Positions 1 through 9,291 of a stretch of DNA of 64,000 bases are shown here, piece after piece; position 1 is the first letter of the stretch, and each line of letters opens with the position of its first letter. The notes under the pieces are model-generated. The model saw nothing but the letters and a program-made list of their open reading frames with translations. It was not told the DNA's origin and ran no database searches. A program made the position numbers and the translations under genes. The DNA is from Bacillus sp. AFS073361 (GTDB lineage: Bacteria > Bacillota > Bacilli > Bacillales > Cytobacillaceae). Location of the stretch: positions 92,290-156,289 of the forward strand of contig NZ_NUZU01000010.1 in assembly GCF_002567005.1 (NCBI RefSeq), read 5' to 3'.

Positions 1-41
1 CAACAGACTAGTTTAACACAACCATTTTTTTTAAAGGATTT

Positions 42-55
42 TGAAAAGGGTTTCA
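42..55. promoter_or_regulatory. 14-bp GG-centred palindrome, copy A
   Basis: TGAAAAGGGTTTCA lies about 85 bases upstream of the first transporter. The same 14-bp pattern, TG(A/T)AA(A/G)GG(G/A)TTnCA, recurs at 1823, 4714 and 14723, each time in the leader of a gene of the sugar-acid island. It resembles a CcpA cre site but lacks the central CG, so a different LacI-type regulator is possible. Function is inferred from position and recurrence only. Confidence 0.5.
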
Positions 56-139
56 AGGTATTGGAAATTCAAGAGATTTAGACGGTTTTAAGGTTTGGGG
101 TAAATTACAAAAATAAGGGAAGTAAACGGAGGGGTAGAA

Positions 140-1549
140 ATGAGTCAAGTAGCTAAAAAATCCGCTGTAGAAACAGTATCTGAAAATGGATTCAGAAAGT
201 TTGGAATGAAAGACAAAATTGGATATATGTTTGGTGACTGGGGGAATGATTTCTTCTTTATTCTAGTTGCAGCATTCTTAATGGTTTTCTATACAGATGT
301 CTTTCATATTAATCCTGCTGCAGTCGGTGGATTATTCTTTCTTGCCCGTTTGTGGGATGCAGTAGCCGACGTTTCATGGGGCCGTTTTATAGATACAAGA
401 AAAGCAGGGAAAAACGGCAAATTCAAGCCTTGGATATTTAGAATGTCTTTCCCGCTTGTTATTTCTGGTGTTTTGATGTTTGTACATATTCCAGGAATGT
501 CAGATGGATTTTATCTTGCTTATGCTTACGTAACATATATAATTTGGGGAACACTATATAGTACAGTTAATATCCCTTACGGATCGATGGCGTCAGTTAT
601 CACAGGCGATCCTGTTGAACGTACTGCACTATCTAGCTGGAGAACATTAGGTGGAAATTTGGCTGGTTTAATTATTAACGTGGTTGGACCAATGATTTTA
701 TTTGTTAACAACCGACCAGATGCTAATCGCTTCTTATTAGCTGCATTACTTTTTGGTGGACTTGCACTAGCTTGTTACATGGCTTGTTATAAATTATCTG
801 TTGAACGGATTGTAATGGATGAAACAAATAAACCACAGATGAACTTTGGACAAACAATGAAAGGTCTTGTTAAAAACAGACCATTAATCTGGTTCCTTAT
901 TGCTTCATTATTGTTCCTGGTTATCTTTATGTTAATTGGTGCAGTAAACGTGTATTTATTTAAGGACTACTTCGGAAATGCAAAAGCATTAAGTATGGTT
1001 GGTCTTTTTCAATCTATTGCAGTATTTGTAGGTATGCCATTTGTTAAACCATTAGTTGCGAAATTTGGTAAAAAAGAAGTGGCTTCTGGTGGTTTATTAC
1101 TTGCTGCTCTTGTATATGGTGCTCTATATTTCCTTCCTAACTTAACAGCAACACAATTTATTGGAATTTTAACGGTTGGAATGTTAGGTTATGGCCTTTT
1201 CAACCTTGTCATTTGGGCTTTCGTTACTGACGTTATTGATTATCATGAGTATTTAACTGGCTTACGTGAAGATGGAACCGTTTACTCGATCTATTCTATG
1301 GCACGTAAAGTTGGTCAAGCAGTTGCTGGCGGTGTTGGTGGGGCAGCAATCGCAGCAGTAGGTTATAATTCAAATCTTAAAGCACAGACTGCTGATACGC
1401 TTCAAGGAATTCATACAATTGGAACTCTAGTACCAGCAATTGGAATTGGTCTTGTGTTCCTAATCATAGTATTCTGTTATCCATTAAACAAAAAGCGTAC
1501 GGCACAACTTGCGGCTGATTTAGCTGAAAAAAGAAAAGGAAAACATTAA
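140..1549 (+). CDS. GPH-family sugar/uronide:cation symporter
   Basis: A 469-residue polytopic membrane protein of the glycoside-pentoside-hexuronide (GPH, MelB/UidB-like) branch of the major facilitator superfamily. The N-terminal block with GDWGNDFFF (about residues 32-40), an acidic/basic loop after helix 2 (DTRKAGKNGKFKPW, about 84-97) and the FVTDVIDYHEY segment (about 362-372) are typical of the family. Transporters of this group import glucuronides, hexuronates or pentosides with Na+ or H+. The start is the ATG behind GGAGGGG. It has a strong terminator after it and a 14-bp palindrome upstream that is shared with uxaC and the larA operon, so a role in uronate or uronide uptake is inferred. 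The exact substrate cannot be read from sequence; any promoter further upstream lies outside the window. Confidence 0.9.
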   Translation: MSQVAKKSAVETVSENGFRKFGMKDKIGYMFGDWGNDFFFILVAAFLMVFYTDVFHINPAAVGGLFFLARLWDAVADVSWGRFIDTRKAGKNGKFKPWIFRMSFPLVISGVLMFVHIPGMSDGFYLAYAYVTYIIWGTLYSTVNIPYGSMASVITGDPVERTALSSWRTLGGNLAGLIINVVGPMILFVNNRPDANRFLLAALLFGGLALACYMACYKLSVERIVMDETNKPQMNFGQTMKGLVKNRPLIWFLIASLLFLVIFMLIGAVNVYLFKDYFGNAKALSMVGLFQSIAVFVGMPFVKPLVAKFGKKEVASGGLLLAALVYGALYFLPNLTATQFIGILTVGMLGYGLFNLVIWAFVTDVIDYHEYLTGLREDGTVYSIYSMARKVGQAVAGGVGGAAIAAVGYNSNLKAQTADTLQGIHTIGTLVPAIGIGLVFLIIVFCYPLNKKRTAQLAADLAEKRKGKH

Positions 1550-1567
1550 TTCATATAGCATACGAGA

Positions 1568-1605
1568 GAAGATAGCTAAGATCTGCTTAGCTATCTTCTT
1601 TTTTG
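1568..1605 (+). terminator. Rho-independent terminator after transporter 1
   Basis: A 13-bp perfect stem (GAAGATAGCTAAG with its complement) and 5-base loop followed by a run of T. Confidence 0.93.
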
Positions 1606-1698
1606 TAATGATAAGAATGTATAAGTTTTTGAACATAGATTACTGTCTAGCTCCAGCGCATTAGTGCCTTTCATGATATATCCGCTTACAAATTAGTA
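1606..1698. other. Intergenic stretch between the two transporters
   Basis: No gene is seen between the terminator at 1605 and the promoter at 1699. Bases 1643-1659 (CTGTCTAGCTCCAGCGC) look like the end of a short repeat that I recall as widespread in Bacillaceae genomes; there is no second copy in this window, so this is only a note. Confidence 0.4.
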
Positions 1699-1727
1699 TT
1701 GACGGAATTTGTCGATGGTGTTATTCT
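1699..1727 (+). promoter_or_regulatory. SigA-type promoter for transporter 2
   Basis: TTGACG (1699-1704), a 17-base spacer and TATTCT (1722-1727). Transcription would start near 1734, immediately before the ROK-type operator at 1742 and about 145 bases before the gene. The same arrangement is found before uxaC and the larA homologue. Confidence 0.7.
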
Positions 1728-1741
1728 AACGGTGCAGACAA

Positions 1742-1766
1742 TTAATTAGTTTATTAAACAAATTAA
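1742..1766. promoter_or_regulatory. ROK/XylR-type operator, copy 1
   Basis: A 25-bp inverted repeat with arms TTAATTAGTTTA and TAAACAAATTAA around one central base; 11 of 12 arm positions pair. It matches the copies at 4653 and 14670 and resembles Bacillus xyl operators bound by XylR, a ROK repressor. Two ROK genes in this island are the obvious candidates to bind it. It sits just downstream of the -10 element, fitting repression. Confidence 0.8.
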
Positions 1767-1822
1767 ATTAAATTAACACGCTTTGAAACCTCAAAATATC
1801 ATCTATACATTCTTGGTAGTTT

Positions 1823-1850
1823 TGAAAAGGGTTCCAAGTAAACGCTTTTA
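1823..1850. promoter_or_regulatory. 14-bp palindrome copy B with adjoining cre-like site
   Basis: TGAAAAGGGTTCCA (1823-1836) is followed directly by AGTAAACGCTTTTA (1837-1850), which fits the CcpA cre pattern with two mismatches. The same tandem order (GG palindrome then CG-centred cre-like site) is seen before uxaC, suggesting carbon catabolite control in the leader region. Confidence 0.5.
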
Positions 1851-1878
1851 AATAAATAGGAAGGGAAGAGTGAAAGCA

Positions 1879-3258
1879 ATGGAGAATAGTGTCTCAAAGA
1901 AACTTACCTTAAAAGAAAAATTTTCATATGGTTTAGGTGATGTTGGTAATGGATTTATGTTTGATATGGGGCAAATTTATTTGCTAAAATTTTATACCGA
2001 TGTTTTAGGAATTTCTGCTTATTGGGGCGGGCTAGTATTTTTAATATCGAAGATTTTTGATGCATTTGCGGATTCTGCCGTTGGTGCATTCGTAGATAAG
2101 CGAAAAGTAGGTAAGAGAGGTAAGTTCCGTCCCTTCATCTTATTTGGATCGATTCCGCTTGCCATTATGACTGTTATTTCTTTCATGGCACCCGAGTTTT
2201 CAGACACTGGAAAAATAGCCTTTGCTTTTATTACTTATATGGCCTTTGGGTTGTCCTATTCTATTGTCAATATCCCTTACGGATCACTTGCAGCATCCAT
2301 GACCCAAGATTCTGTGGATCGTGCCTCACTTGGCTCCTTTCGAGCGATTGGCAGCCAATTTGCACTGCTTATTTCGGGTATGGTCGTAATCCCAATTGTT
2401 CTATATTTTCCAAATGAAAGATTAGGATATATGGTAGGAATCGCTTCGATGGCGTTAGTAGGGGTAATCTTCCATTATATTTGCTACCGAAACACAACTG
2501 AAAATATTATTAGAGAGCCTCAAAAAGAAAAAGAAAAGGTTCCGATGTCAAAACTATTCAAACTATTACTTAGTAACAGACCGTTAATTGCCCTTTGTTT
2601 CGTTTGCTTGTTTATGGTTGCCGGAAGTAACCTGCGCACGGCAGTTCAGTTATATTACTTACAGTATAATTTAAATAATCCCGGTCTTATGTCTTTGCTT
2701 TCTTTTACTAGTATTGGAATCGCTGTCATTGGCTCATTTTTTATTCCAGCACTTGTTAAAAGATTAGGAAAAAAGAAAACATTCATAATCGGTCTTTTAA
2801 TTGGAATTGCTGCGGATGTTGCAAACTTTCTGTTACCGGCAAACATACCGACTTTCCTAATATTGCTTACAATTGGAAGTTTGGGTCTTAGCTTTGCACT
2901 TGGTTTACCATGGGTAATGGTTGCAGATGCAGTGGACTATCATGAATGGAAAACAGGACAAAGGACAGAAGGGATTGTATATTCAAGTTATAGTTTCTTC
3001 CGTAAACTAGCGCAGGCACTTGCTGGATTTATTCCTGGTGTAGCACTTGGGTTAATTGGTTACGTTCCAAATGCAGAGCAAACTGCTAGCACACTCATTG
3101 GTATAAAAGGGTTAATGTTTCTTGTTCCAGCTGGACTAAACTTAATTGCAGCGATTATCTTAATTGTTCTGTATAATTTAACAGAGGACTTATATAAAAA
3201 GATTGTTAATGAACTTAAAAATAAACAAAAAGCTAATAATGGTTTAAAAAGCGCGTAA
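1879..3258 (+). CDS. GPH-family sugar/uronide:cation symporter, second copy
   Basis: A 459-residue multi-spanning membrane protein, homologous to the transporter at 140 but clearly divergent. It keeps the GPH signatures: GDVGNGFMFD near the N-terminus, a DKRKVGKRGKFRP basic loop after helix 2, NIPYGSLAA mid-protein and MVADAVDYHEWKTG near residue 350. An ATG at 1879 is preferred; an in-frame GTG at 1870 lies closer to the AGGAAGGG ribosome site and would add three residues. It is a single-gene unit with its own promoter, ROK operator and cre-like site, ending at a bidirectional terminator shared with the convergent ROK gene. Its likely role is uptake of a glucuronide, hexuronate or related sugar acid. 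Two GPH importers in one regulon may separate a free acid from a glycoside; that is inference. Confidence 0.88.
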   Translation: MENSVSKKLTLKEKFSYGLGDVGNGFMFDMGQIYLLKFYTDVLGISAYWGGLVFLISKIFDAFADSAVGAFVDKRKVGKRGKFRPFILFGSIPLAIMTVISFMAPEFSDTGKIAFAFITYMAFGLSYSIVNIPYGSLAASMTQDSVDRASLGSFRAIGSQFALLISGMVVIPIVLYFPNERLGYMVGIASMALVGVIFHYICYRNTTENIIREPQKEKEKVPMSKLFKLLLSNRPLIALCFVCLFMVAGSNLRTAVQLYYLQYNLNNPGLMSLLSFTSIGIAVIGSFFIPALVKRLGKKKTFIIGLLIGIAADVANFLLPANIPTFLILLTIGSLGLSFALGLPWVMVADAVDYHEWKTGQRTEGIVYSSYSFFRKLAQALAGFIPGVALGLIGYVPNAEQTASTLIGIKGLMFLVPAGLNLIAAIILIVLYNLTEDLYKKIVNELKNKQKANNGLKSA

Positions 3259-3270
3259 TAATTACAAATA

Positions 3271-3306
3271 AAAATCCCCTTTTAGCAATTGCTAGAAGGG
3301 GATTTT
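3271..3306. terminator. Bidirectional terminator
   Basis: An 11-bp stem, AAAATCCCCTT with its complement AAGGGGATTTT, separates the transporter from the convergent ROK gene. A/T runs on both sides suit both directions. Confidence 0.88.
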
Positions 3307-3317
3307 CCACTGTAAAG

Positions 3318-4514
3318 TTAAATTGAGAGCGCGTTTTCAATTTCATTGTCTTTTAGATCATAGGGCAAATTTAGCATCGGGACATCTAGAAATTGTTTGA
3401 TAGCAAGTGCACATGCTCCAAGAACACATGATTTTTTTCCGATAGTAGAAATCATTAATTCACGATAATGACTAATTGAGGAATTTAGATTTTTGCTAAT
3501 TTTATGGAGCGAGTCGGGATAAATTCGCAACAATTCACTATCAAGTACGAGCACGTCTGGGTTATACATGTTAATCATATTATTCAATCCAATAGACAGA
3601 TAAAAAAGGAAATCTTCCATCAATTGGTGTACTTCTTCGTCGCCTTCATTAAGCCATTTTTGAATATGTTCGTAAGTCAGATCTTTAATCTGGCGTTTTT
3701 CAGATAAATACTCAAAAATACTCGATTCAGAAGCATATTTTTCCCAACAGCCCTTATTTCCACAATTGCAAGGTTTCCCCTCTGGTACCACAATCATATG
3801 ACCTATTTCACCAGCAAATCCATCATGGCCACGGAAAAAGTCATTTTTCATCATCATGCCTAGGCCGATCCCCGAATAGAGGGTGGCACATAACAGGTTG
3901 TCTGTTTCATGGTGCACATAGACCCTTTCGGCGAAAGAACTTAGATTTGCATTATTTTCAATGTAAATTGCGATATTTATTTCTCTCTCTAAATCACTCT
4001 TAAGATTAACTTCATGCCAATCAAAACGTGGAACATAGTGGATTTCTTCGTCTTTTGTAACCAGACCATGTATGGCGACAACAATTCCGACAATACCATA
4101 GCGGCTGGAAGTGTAATCTGATTTGATCCTTTTGATTTGTTGAATTAGAATCGGGAGAATCTCCTCATATTTTGTAGTATTTAATTGGATAATACTTGAA
4201 GAAACGGGACAACCAAGAAGGTCTGATATTGTAAATGATATTTGACCATAATCAAGGTCAATACCAAGTGCATAGCCGGCATCTCCATTTAATGAGAGCA
4301 TAATTGGTTTTCTTCCAACCGAATAATGCTCTAGGTGTGTTTCTATAATTAGCCCTTCTTCTAATAAGTCAGCAACTTGTGCTGAGATCGTTGCTCTTGT
4401 CAAATTAGTGGCTTTGGATAGATCTGCTCTTGAAATCATGCCTTCTTTCACAATTTCTCTAATGATTAAAGAGCGATTAATTTTCTTTATATATGCCGCA
4501 TCACCGGTAACCAT
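3318..4514 (-). CDS. ROK-family (XylR/NagC-type) transcriptional repressor 1
   Basis: A 398-residue repressor. Residues 1-70 form a winged helix-turn-helix (ISRADLSKATNLTRATISAQV) and the rest is a ROK sugar-kinase fold with the zinc motif CNCGNKGC at 249-256. The kinase catalytic motif ENDAN is ENNAN here (about 186-190), so the domain should bind a sugar ligand and not phosphorylate it. The start is the ATG behind GGAGGATATT. It is divergent from uxaC, and the 25-bp inverted repeat between them makes it the likely local repressor. A close paralogue lies at 13407-14588 beside the larA operon, and both probably recognise the same operator family. XylR-like in architecture, but no xylose gene is present. 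Confidence 0.93.
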   Translation of the reverse strand: MVTGDAAYIKKINRSLIIREIVKEGMISRADLSKATNLTRATISAQVADLLEEGLIIETHLEHYSVGRKPIMLSLNGDAGYALGIDLDYGQISFTISDLLGCPVSSSIIQLNTTKYEEILPILIQQIKRIKSDYTSSRYGIVGIVVAIHGLVTKDEEIHYVPRFDWHEVNLKSDLEREINIAIYIENNANLSSFAERVYVHHETDNLLCATLYSGIGLGMMMKNDFFRGHDGFAGEIGHMIVVPEGKPCNCGNKGCWEKYASESSIFEYLSEKRQIKDLTYEHIQKWLNEGDEEVHQLMEDFLFYLSIGLNNMINMYNPDVLVLDSELLRIYPDSLHKISKNLNSSISHYRELMISTIGKKSCVLGACALAIKQFLDVPMLNLPYDLKDNEIENALSI

Positions 4515-4613
4515 TAATATCCTCCATTTCGGGCATTACTTTGTGTATATTCTTATTATATCAGTTCTTTAATTAATTGGACGTTTATATTCTATTTATT
4601 CCTAAATAGTTAA

Positions 4614-4642
4614 TTGACTAAACATATTAAACATGATAAATT
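4614..4642 (+). promoter_or_regulatory. SigA-type promoter for uxaC
   Basis: TTGACT (4614-4619), a 17-base spacer and TAAATT (4637-4642). The start point would be near 4649, just ahead of the operator at 4653. Confidence 0.6.
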
Positions 4643-4652
4643 ATGTATGTAA

Positions 4653-4677
4653 TTAATTTGTTTAATAAACAAATTAA
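4653..4677. promoter_or_regulatory. ROK/XylR-type operator, copy 2 (perfect)
   Basis: Perfect inverted repeat with 12-bp arms TTAATTTGTTTA and TAAACAAATTAA around a single A. It is the best copy of the three in the island and lies between the divergent ROK repressor and uxaC, so it could govern both. Confidence 0.85.
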
Positions 4678-4713
4678 AATAGAATTATCTGTTAGCAAAT
4701 ATTTATAGATTAC

Positions 4714-4740
4714 TGTAAGGGGTTACAGCAAGCGCTCTAC
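4714..4740. promoter_or_regulatory. 14-bp palindrome copy C with overlapping cre-like site
   Basis: TGTAAGGGGTTACA (4714-4727) has 5-bp arms TGTAA/TTACA. Overlapping its end is AGCAAGCGCTCTAC (4727-4740), a CG-centred cre-like sequence with two mismatches. It sits in the uxaC leader, downstream of promoter and ROK operator. Confidence 0.5.
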
Positions 4741-4771
4741 GTATGAATTGTATTATAAGGAGATGGATTAG

Positions 4772-6175
4772 ATGAAAAAATTTATGGATCAACACTTTTT
4801 GCTAAATTCCGAAGCTGCAGTAAAGTTATATGAAAATGCAGCAGCAACTTCACCAATTTTTGATTTCCATTGTCACCTAGATCCGAAAGAAGTTTGGGAA
4901 AACAAGTCATATGAAAATATTACACAAATTTGGCTTGGTGGGGACCATTACAAGTGGAGAACGATGCGCATGAATGGTGTTGGTGAACGCTATATTACAG
5001 GTGAAGCTAGTGATTGGGAAAAATTTGAAAAGTGGGCAGAGACAGTCCCTCATTTACTTGGAAATCCTGTTTATCATTGGACACACTTGGAATTAAAAAT
5101 GTTTTTCGGAATTAATAAAGTATTAAGTCCAGAAACAGCTCGTGAAATTTGGGATGAATGTAATGAAAAATTACAGTCATCAGAATTCAGTGCGCGGGCT
5201 TTAATTGAGAGGTCAAACGTAAAGTTTATCGGAACGACCGATGATCCAATCTCCACACTAGAATACCATCAGTTATTGAAAAATGATGACACCTTTGAAA
5301 CGACAATTGCACCAACATTCCGACCAGATGGTGCGATGTTTATTGAACGCCCAACTTTTGCAAGCTGGATTGAAAAATTGGCGGATGTTTCCGGCATAAA
5401 AACAGATTCCTTAGATGGCCTTTTATCAGCTTTAAAACAAAGAGTCGAGTATTTTCATGAAAATGGCGGCCGTGCGTCTGATCATGACATTCAAAAGATG
5501 GAATATGTAGAAACAAGCAAACAAAAAGTAGAAGCGATCTTCAATAAACGTATAAGCGGTGAACAACTTACAGATGGTGAATTGATCGCCTATCGGATTT
5601 TCCTTTTAAAAGAACTTGGAAAAATGTATGCTGAAAAGCAGTGGGTTATGCAGCTTCACATGGGAGCGCTGCGAAACAATAACACCAGAATGAAAGAATT
5701 GCTTGGGACTGATGTGGGATTTGATTCAGTTGGAGAAGCTAATATGACTGAAGGCTTGTCGAGATTCCTTGATTCTTTAGATCAAGAAAACGCACTGCCA
5801 AGAACAGTATTATTTAACTTGAACCAAAAAGATAACGTAACATTAGCTGGCATGATGGGGAACTTCTATGAAGAAGGTGTTCCTGGTAAGGTTCAATTAG
5901 GTTCAGGATGGTGGTTTGTTGATCATATCGATGGTATGGAGAGACAAATGAAGGATTATGCAAATGTTGGATTACTCAGCCATTTTATCGGTATGCTAAC
6001 AGACTCGCGCAGCTTCTTATCTTATGCTCGTCATGATTACTTCCGCCGAATTCTGTGTAATATCCTTGGCGATTGGGTGGAAAAAGGGTCGGTACCAAAT
6101 GACATGAAGCGTATGGAGCAAATGGTAAGGAATATCTGCTTTAATAATGCTGAAAGATATTTTTTAGAACGCTAA
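4772..6175 (+). CDS. uxaC: Uronate isomerase (glucuronate/galacturonate isomerase)
   Basis: A 467-residue UxaC, about the family length. It interconverts D-glucuronate with D-fructuronate and D-galacturonate with D-tagaturonate in the cytoplasm. It belongs to the amidohydrolase superfamily; the metal-binding HxH is FDFHCHLDP (His33, His35), and the conserved QLHMGALRNNN, LGSGWWFVDH and LTDSRSFLSYARHDYFRR blocks are present. The start follows AAGGAGATGG. It is transcribed alone from a ROK-controlled promoter divergent from the repressor gene. No uxuA (mannonate dehydratase), kdgK or kdgA is in the window, so the fate of fructuronate is best explained by the SDR and the LarA-type epimerase further along the island. 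Confidence 0.97.
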   Translation: MKKFMDQHFLLNSEAAVKLYENAAATSPIFDFHCHLDPKEVWENKSYENITQIWLGGDHYKWRTMRMNGVGERYITGEASDWEKFEKWAETVPHLLGNPVYHWTHLELKMFFGINKVLSPETAREIWDECNEKLQSSEFSARALIERSNVKFIGTTDDPISTLEYHQLLKNDDTFETTIAPTFRPDGAMFIERPTFASWIEKLADVSGIKTDSLDGLLSALKQRVEYFHENGGRASDHDIQKMEYVETSKQKVEAIFNKRISGEQLTDGELIAYRIFLLKELGKMYAEKQWVMQLHMGALRNNNTRMKELLGTDVGFDSVGEANMTEGLSRFLDSLDQENALPRTVLFNLNQKDNVTLAGMMGNFYEEGVPGKVQLGSGWWFVDHIDGMERQMKDYANVGLLSHFIGMLTDSRSFLSYARHDYFRRILCNILGDWVEKGSVPNDMKRMEQMVRNICFNNAERYFLER

Positions 6176-6330
6176 ATAGGGCTTCACATTGACCACATTT
6201 ATTTAACATGGTTGGCAAAACTATTGATGTGTATTAGCAAGAATATTTAGTTAAAAAGCACTTTTTGTTTGTATTATTGTCAGAAATATGTTTATCTAAA
6301 TAGGATTATTAAATAAGAAAGAGGGATTGT

Positions 6331-7743
6331 ATGTCTAAACAACAAATTGGTGTAATTGGTTTAGCCGTTATGGGTAAAAACCTTGCCCTAAATATCGAAA
6401 GCCGCGGTAATTCTGTCGCTGTTTTTAATCGTTCTTATGAAAAAACAGAAGAATTCTTAAAGAATGAGGCAGAAGGAAAAAACTTTGTAGGTGCTCGGAC
6501 CGTTGAAGAATTCGTTAATTCTTTAGAAAAGCCTCGCAAAATTTTATTAATGGTTAAAGCAGGTACTGCAACGGATGCGACAATTGACTCCTTGAAGCCG
6601 TATCTTGAAGAAGGCGATATCCTAATTGATGGTGGGAATACATTCTTCCAAGATACAATCAGACGTAATAAGGAACTAGAGACAGCAGGGTTCCATTTCA
6701 TCGGAACTGGCGTTTCAGGTGGAGAAGAAGGCGCATTAAAAGGTCCTTCTATCATGCCAGGCGGTAAAGAAGAAGCTTATAACCTTGTTAAACCTATCTT
6801 AGAAGCCATTTCTGCAAAAGTAGAGGGCGATCCTTGCTGTACGTATATTGGTCCGAATGGTGCGGGTCACTATGTGAAAATGGTTCATAACGGAATTGAG
6901 TATGGAGATATGCAGTTAATCTGTGAAGCTTATTTTATTTTGAAAAATGTCCTTGGTTTAGATGCAAAAGAGCTTCATGAGGTCTTTGCTGAATGGAATA
7001 AAGGCGAATTAGACAGCTACTTGATTGAAATTACGGCTGATATCTTTACAAAAGTGGATGAAGAAACTGGTAAACCAATGGTAGATTTAATCCTCGATAC
7101 AGCTGGTCAAAAGGGTACTGGTAAATGGACAAGCCAAAATGCTTTAGACTTAGGTGTTCCACTTCCAATTATCACTGAATCTGTATTTGCCCGCTTTATT
7201 TCGGCAATGAAGGATGAGCGTGTTAAGGCAAGTCAGGTTCTTAATGGACCAGAAGTTAAGGCTTTTGAAGGCAATAAAGAAGAATTAATCGAAGCAGTTC
7301 GTAAGGCGTTATATATGAGTAAAATTGTTTCTTATGCACAAGGTTTTGCACAAATGCGTGCTGCATCAGAGGAATACGATTGGAATCTTCGTTACGGAGA
7401 TATCGCAATGATTTTCCGCGGCGGCTGTATCATTCGTGCGCAATTCTTACAAAAAATCAAAGATGCCTATGATCGTGATCCTGAATTAAGAAACCTATTA
7501 CTAGATCCTTATTTTAAAGAAATCGTTGAGAACTATCAGCAGCCATTACGTCAAGTTCTTGCAGTGGCGATCGAACGTGGAATCCCTGTTCCATCTTTTG
7601 CAAGCGCAATTGCGTATTATGACAGCTATCGCACAGAAACACTTCCAGCGAATCTATTACAAGCACAACGTGACTATTTTGGTGCACATACGTACCAACG
7701 TATTGATAAAGAAGGTATTTTCCATACAAACTGGATGGAATAA
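6331..7743 (+). CDS. gndA: 6-phosphogluconate dehydrogenase (decarboxylating)
   Basis: A 470-residue enzyme, full length for the family (B. subtilis GndA is about the same). It oxidatively decarboxylates 6-phosphogluconate to ribulose-5-phosphate. The N-terminal Rossmann motif GLAVMG (10-15), the NRSYEK coenzyme loop at 33-38 (as in NADP-using forms), the [21 protein letters not shown] active-site block and the [17 protein letters not shown] block with the catalytic lysine are all visible. The start ATG follows GAGGGAT. It lies between uxaC and the AraC regulator and has its own terminator. In this island it would be the last step that brings gluconate carbon into the pentose phosphate pathway. 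Whether the cell has another gnd copy cannot be told from here. Confidence 0.96.
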   Translation: MSKQQIGVIGLAVMGKNLALNIESRGNSVAVFNRSYEKTEEFLKNEAEGKNFVGARTVEEFVNSLEKPRKILLMVKAGTATDATIDSLKPYLEEGDILIDGGNTFFQDTIRRNKELETAGFHFIGTGVSGGEEGALKGPSIMPGGKEEAYNLVKPILEAISAKVEGDPCCTYIGPNGAGHYVKMVHNGIEYGDMQLICEAYFILKNVLGLDAKELHEVFAEWNKGELDSYLIEITADIFTKVDEETGKPMVDLILDTAGQKGTGKWTSQNALDLGVPLPIITESVFARFISAMKDERVKASQVLNGPEVKAFEGNKEELIEAVRKALYMSKIVSYAQGFAQMRAASEEYDWNLRYGDIAMIFRGGCIIRAQFLQKIKDAYDRDPELRNLLLDPYFKEIVENYQQPLRQVLAVAIERGIPVPSFASAIAYYDSYRTETLPANLLQAQRDYFGAHTYQRIDKEGIFHTNWME

Positions 7744-7775
7744 TAACAGCAAGTTACCGAAATGAATATATGGCC

Positions 7776-7827
7776 AAAAGGGCTGTCTCAAAAGTGATAA
7801 ATTACTCTTGGGGCAGCCCTTTTTTTT
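7776..7827 (+). terminator. Terminator after gndA
   Basis: A long stem with wobble pairs (AAAGGGCTGTCTCAA against TTGGGGCAGCCCTTT) followed by eight T. Confidence 0.9.
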
Positions 7828-7847
7828 ACATAGCACTTCCACTTTTC

Positions 7848-9104
7848 TTAGTGCCTGACACCATTCAATCCTTTTCGGAATTCAGAAGGAGTGATTCCAT
7901 TGATCTTTTTAAATACCTTTGTAAAGTAGTTGACGTCGTTAAAGCCTACTAATAAAGCAATGTCTGTGATGGACAGACTTTCATTCTCCATAATTTTTAT
8001 GGCTTCATTAATCCTGAGTTTATTGATGTACTCTGTTATCGATTTGCCCGTCTCTTTTTTAAATTGTCTTGAGAGTTCGTAACTATTAGATTGAATGGCA
8101 TTGGATATGGTATCCAGTCTTAAATCTTGATCTAAATTTAAACGAATATACTCGATTGCTTTTCGAATTAAATGATTGAAATTTTTTAAGGAGAGCTTTT
8201 TTACAGCATCACAATATTCATAGTACATTTGCATTTGAAGGTCTAAGAGCTGCTGAATGGAAGACGTCTTTTCAATTTGGATAGCAAATTTTTCTGAAAT
8301 GCTGTCGATATATACAGGATGAAGACCGCCTCTTTCAGCTGAGATTCTTAACACTGTATTGTTTACGAAAGCTAAATTCTTTCTGGATCGTAAAGGGTCA
8401 TTCGGAATGCGGTCAGGGATTTTCTCAAAGAGAAACATACCTTCGTTTAATACTTTATCTAACTTTGCTCGATTTCCGCTTTCTACAGCTGACATGAGAT
8501 CATTTTGAGTACGATATCTTTCTTCGATAGTAGCAATAGATGGCCTAGCGTTTATTTTTACGGCATCGGAAATCATAGGGTATTCAGAGTGCAGTGAATA
8601 ATTAATTTTACCGATTGTTATCTTTCGGAGGGAAGAATCATCCCGGTTAAAATTTGAGAAAAGATAAGCAAGAAATTCGGCGATGGTTTGTGCTTTGTAT
8701 GTACTAATTAACGGAAGAGATAAATAAAATTGTTCCATTATATGGCTAAGTGAAATAGAGAATTTGTTAGTAAAGAGTATGTCATGAATCATTAGAGAAG
8801 TAGGTTCCTCAAACAAAAAAGGTCCCACCACAATACTCCCTATGTAATCCTCCTGTCTATACAGTTTTGCAGAGATAAAATTAATCTTGTATGAACTAGA
8901 ATGGAATAGAACATCTGGTTCAGTCGCTAAATCGTGTAGATTCAATAAACTATGAAAATTTCCAAAGTACCCTTTTAAAGGTTCAGGTACTTGATTGTGG
9001 CCAAATTCACTTATTATCTGTGATTTAAGATCGATAAAAATGGTATCAATATGGGAAAAACTGAACGCAAATTTGCATAATCTTTCAAGTTCTTGATAGG
9101 ACAT
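7848..9104 (-). CDS. AraC-family transcriptional regulator
   Basis: A 418-residue regulator with a long N-terminal sensing region (about 1-310) and a C-terminal AraC double helix-turn-helix (about 315-412: FNHLIRKAIEYIRLNLDQD, then LDTISNAIQSNSYELSRQFKKE and LSITDIALLVGFNDVNYFTKVFKK). The N-terminal part is soluble, without membrane segments. It is divergent from the TIM-barrel/Gfo-Idh cluster starting at 9292 and is most likely its activator. The last four codons (Gly-Val-Arg-His) and nearby bases are a copy of the GGTGTCAGGCAC repeat seen three more times in the island, so the extreme C-terminus may have been rewritten by that repeat. The inducer is unknown. Confidence 0.9.
   Translation of the reverse strand: MSYQELERLCKFAFSFSHIDTIFIDLKSQIISEFGHNQVPEPLKGYFGNFHSLLNLHDLATEPDVLFHSSSYKINFISAKLYRQEDYIGSIVVGPFLFEEPTSLMIHDILFTNKFSISLSHIMEQFYLSLPLISTYKAQTIAEFLAYLFSNFNRDDSSLRKITIGKINYSLHSEYPMISDAVKINARPSIATIEERYRTQNDLMSAVESGNRAKLDKVLNEGMFLFEKIPDRIPNDPLRSRKNLAFVNNTVLRISAERGGLHPVYIDSISEKFAIQIEKTSSIQQLLDLQMQMYYEYCDAVKKLSLKNFNHLIRKAIEYIRLNLDQDLRLDTISNAIQSNSYELSRQFKKETGKSITEYINKLRINEAIKIMENESLSITDIALLVGFNDVNYFTKVFKKINGITPSEFRKGLNGVRH
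7851..7862 (-). repeat. GGTGTCAGGCAC short dispersed repeat, copy 1
   Basis: GTGCCTGACACC on the plus strand is the complement of the repeat found at 13287, 13305 and 17187. It supplies the final codons of the AraC-type gene. Confidence 0.6.
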
Positions 9105-9183
9105 GCTAACACTTCCCGATTGTCTTTAATTTTCTTATTTATTATAAACATTTTACTATTATTCGCAAAATTTTACGAGAATA

Positions 9184-9198
9184 GAAAAACGTTTTCAT
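9184..9198. promoter_or_regulatory. Palindromic cre-like site in the divergent region
   Basis: GAAAAACGTTTTC, centred on CG, lies between the divergent AraC gene and the Gfo/Idh cluster. It differs from the cre consensus at two positions. It could be a CcpA site or the AraC-type protein's own target. Confidence 0.35.
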
Positions 9199-9291
9199 TT
9201 ATGATTAGAGCATAAATCATCAAATCCTGATTTGTAGATGATAGCAAAAGGTCTGTTAACAACCTATAGAAATAAGGAGGAACAGTCTGAC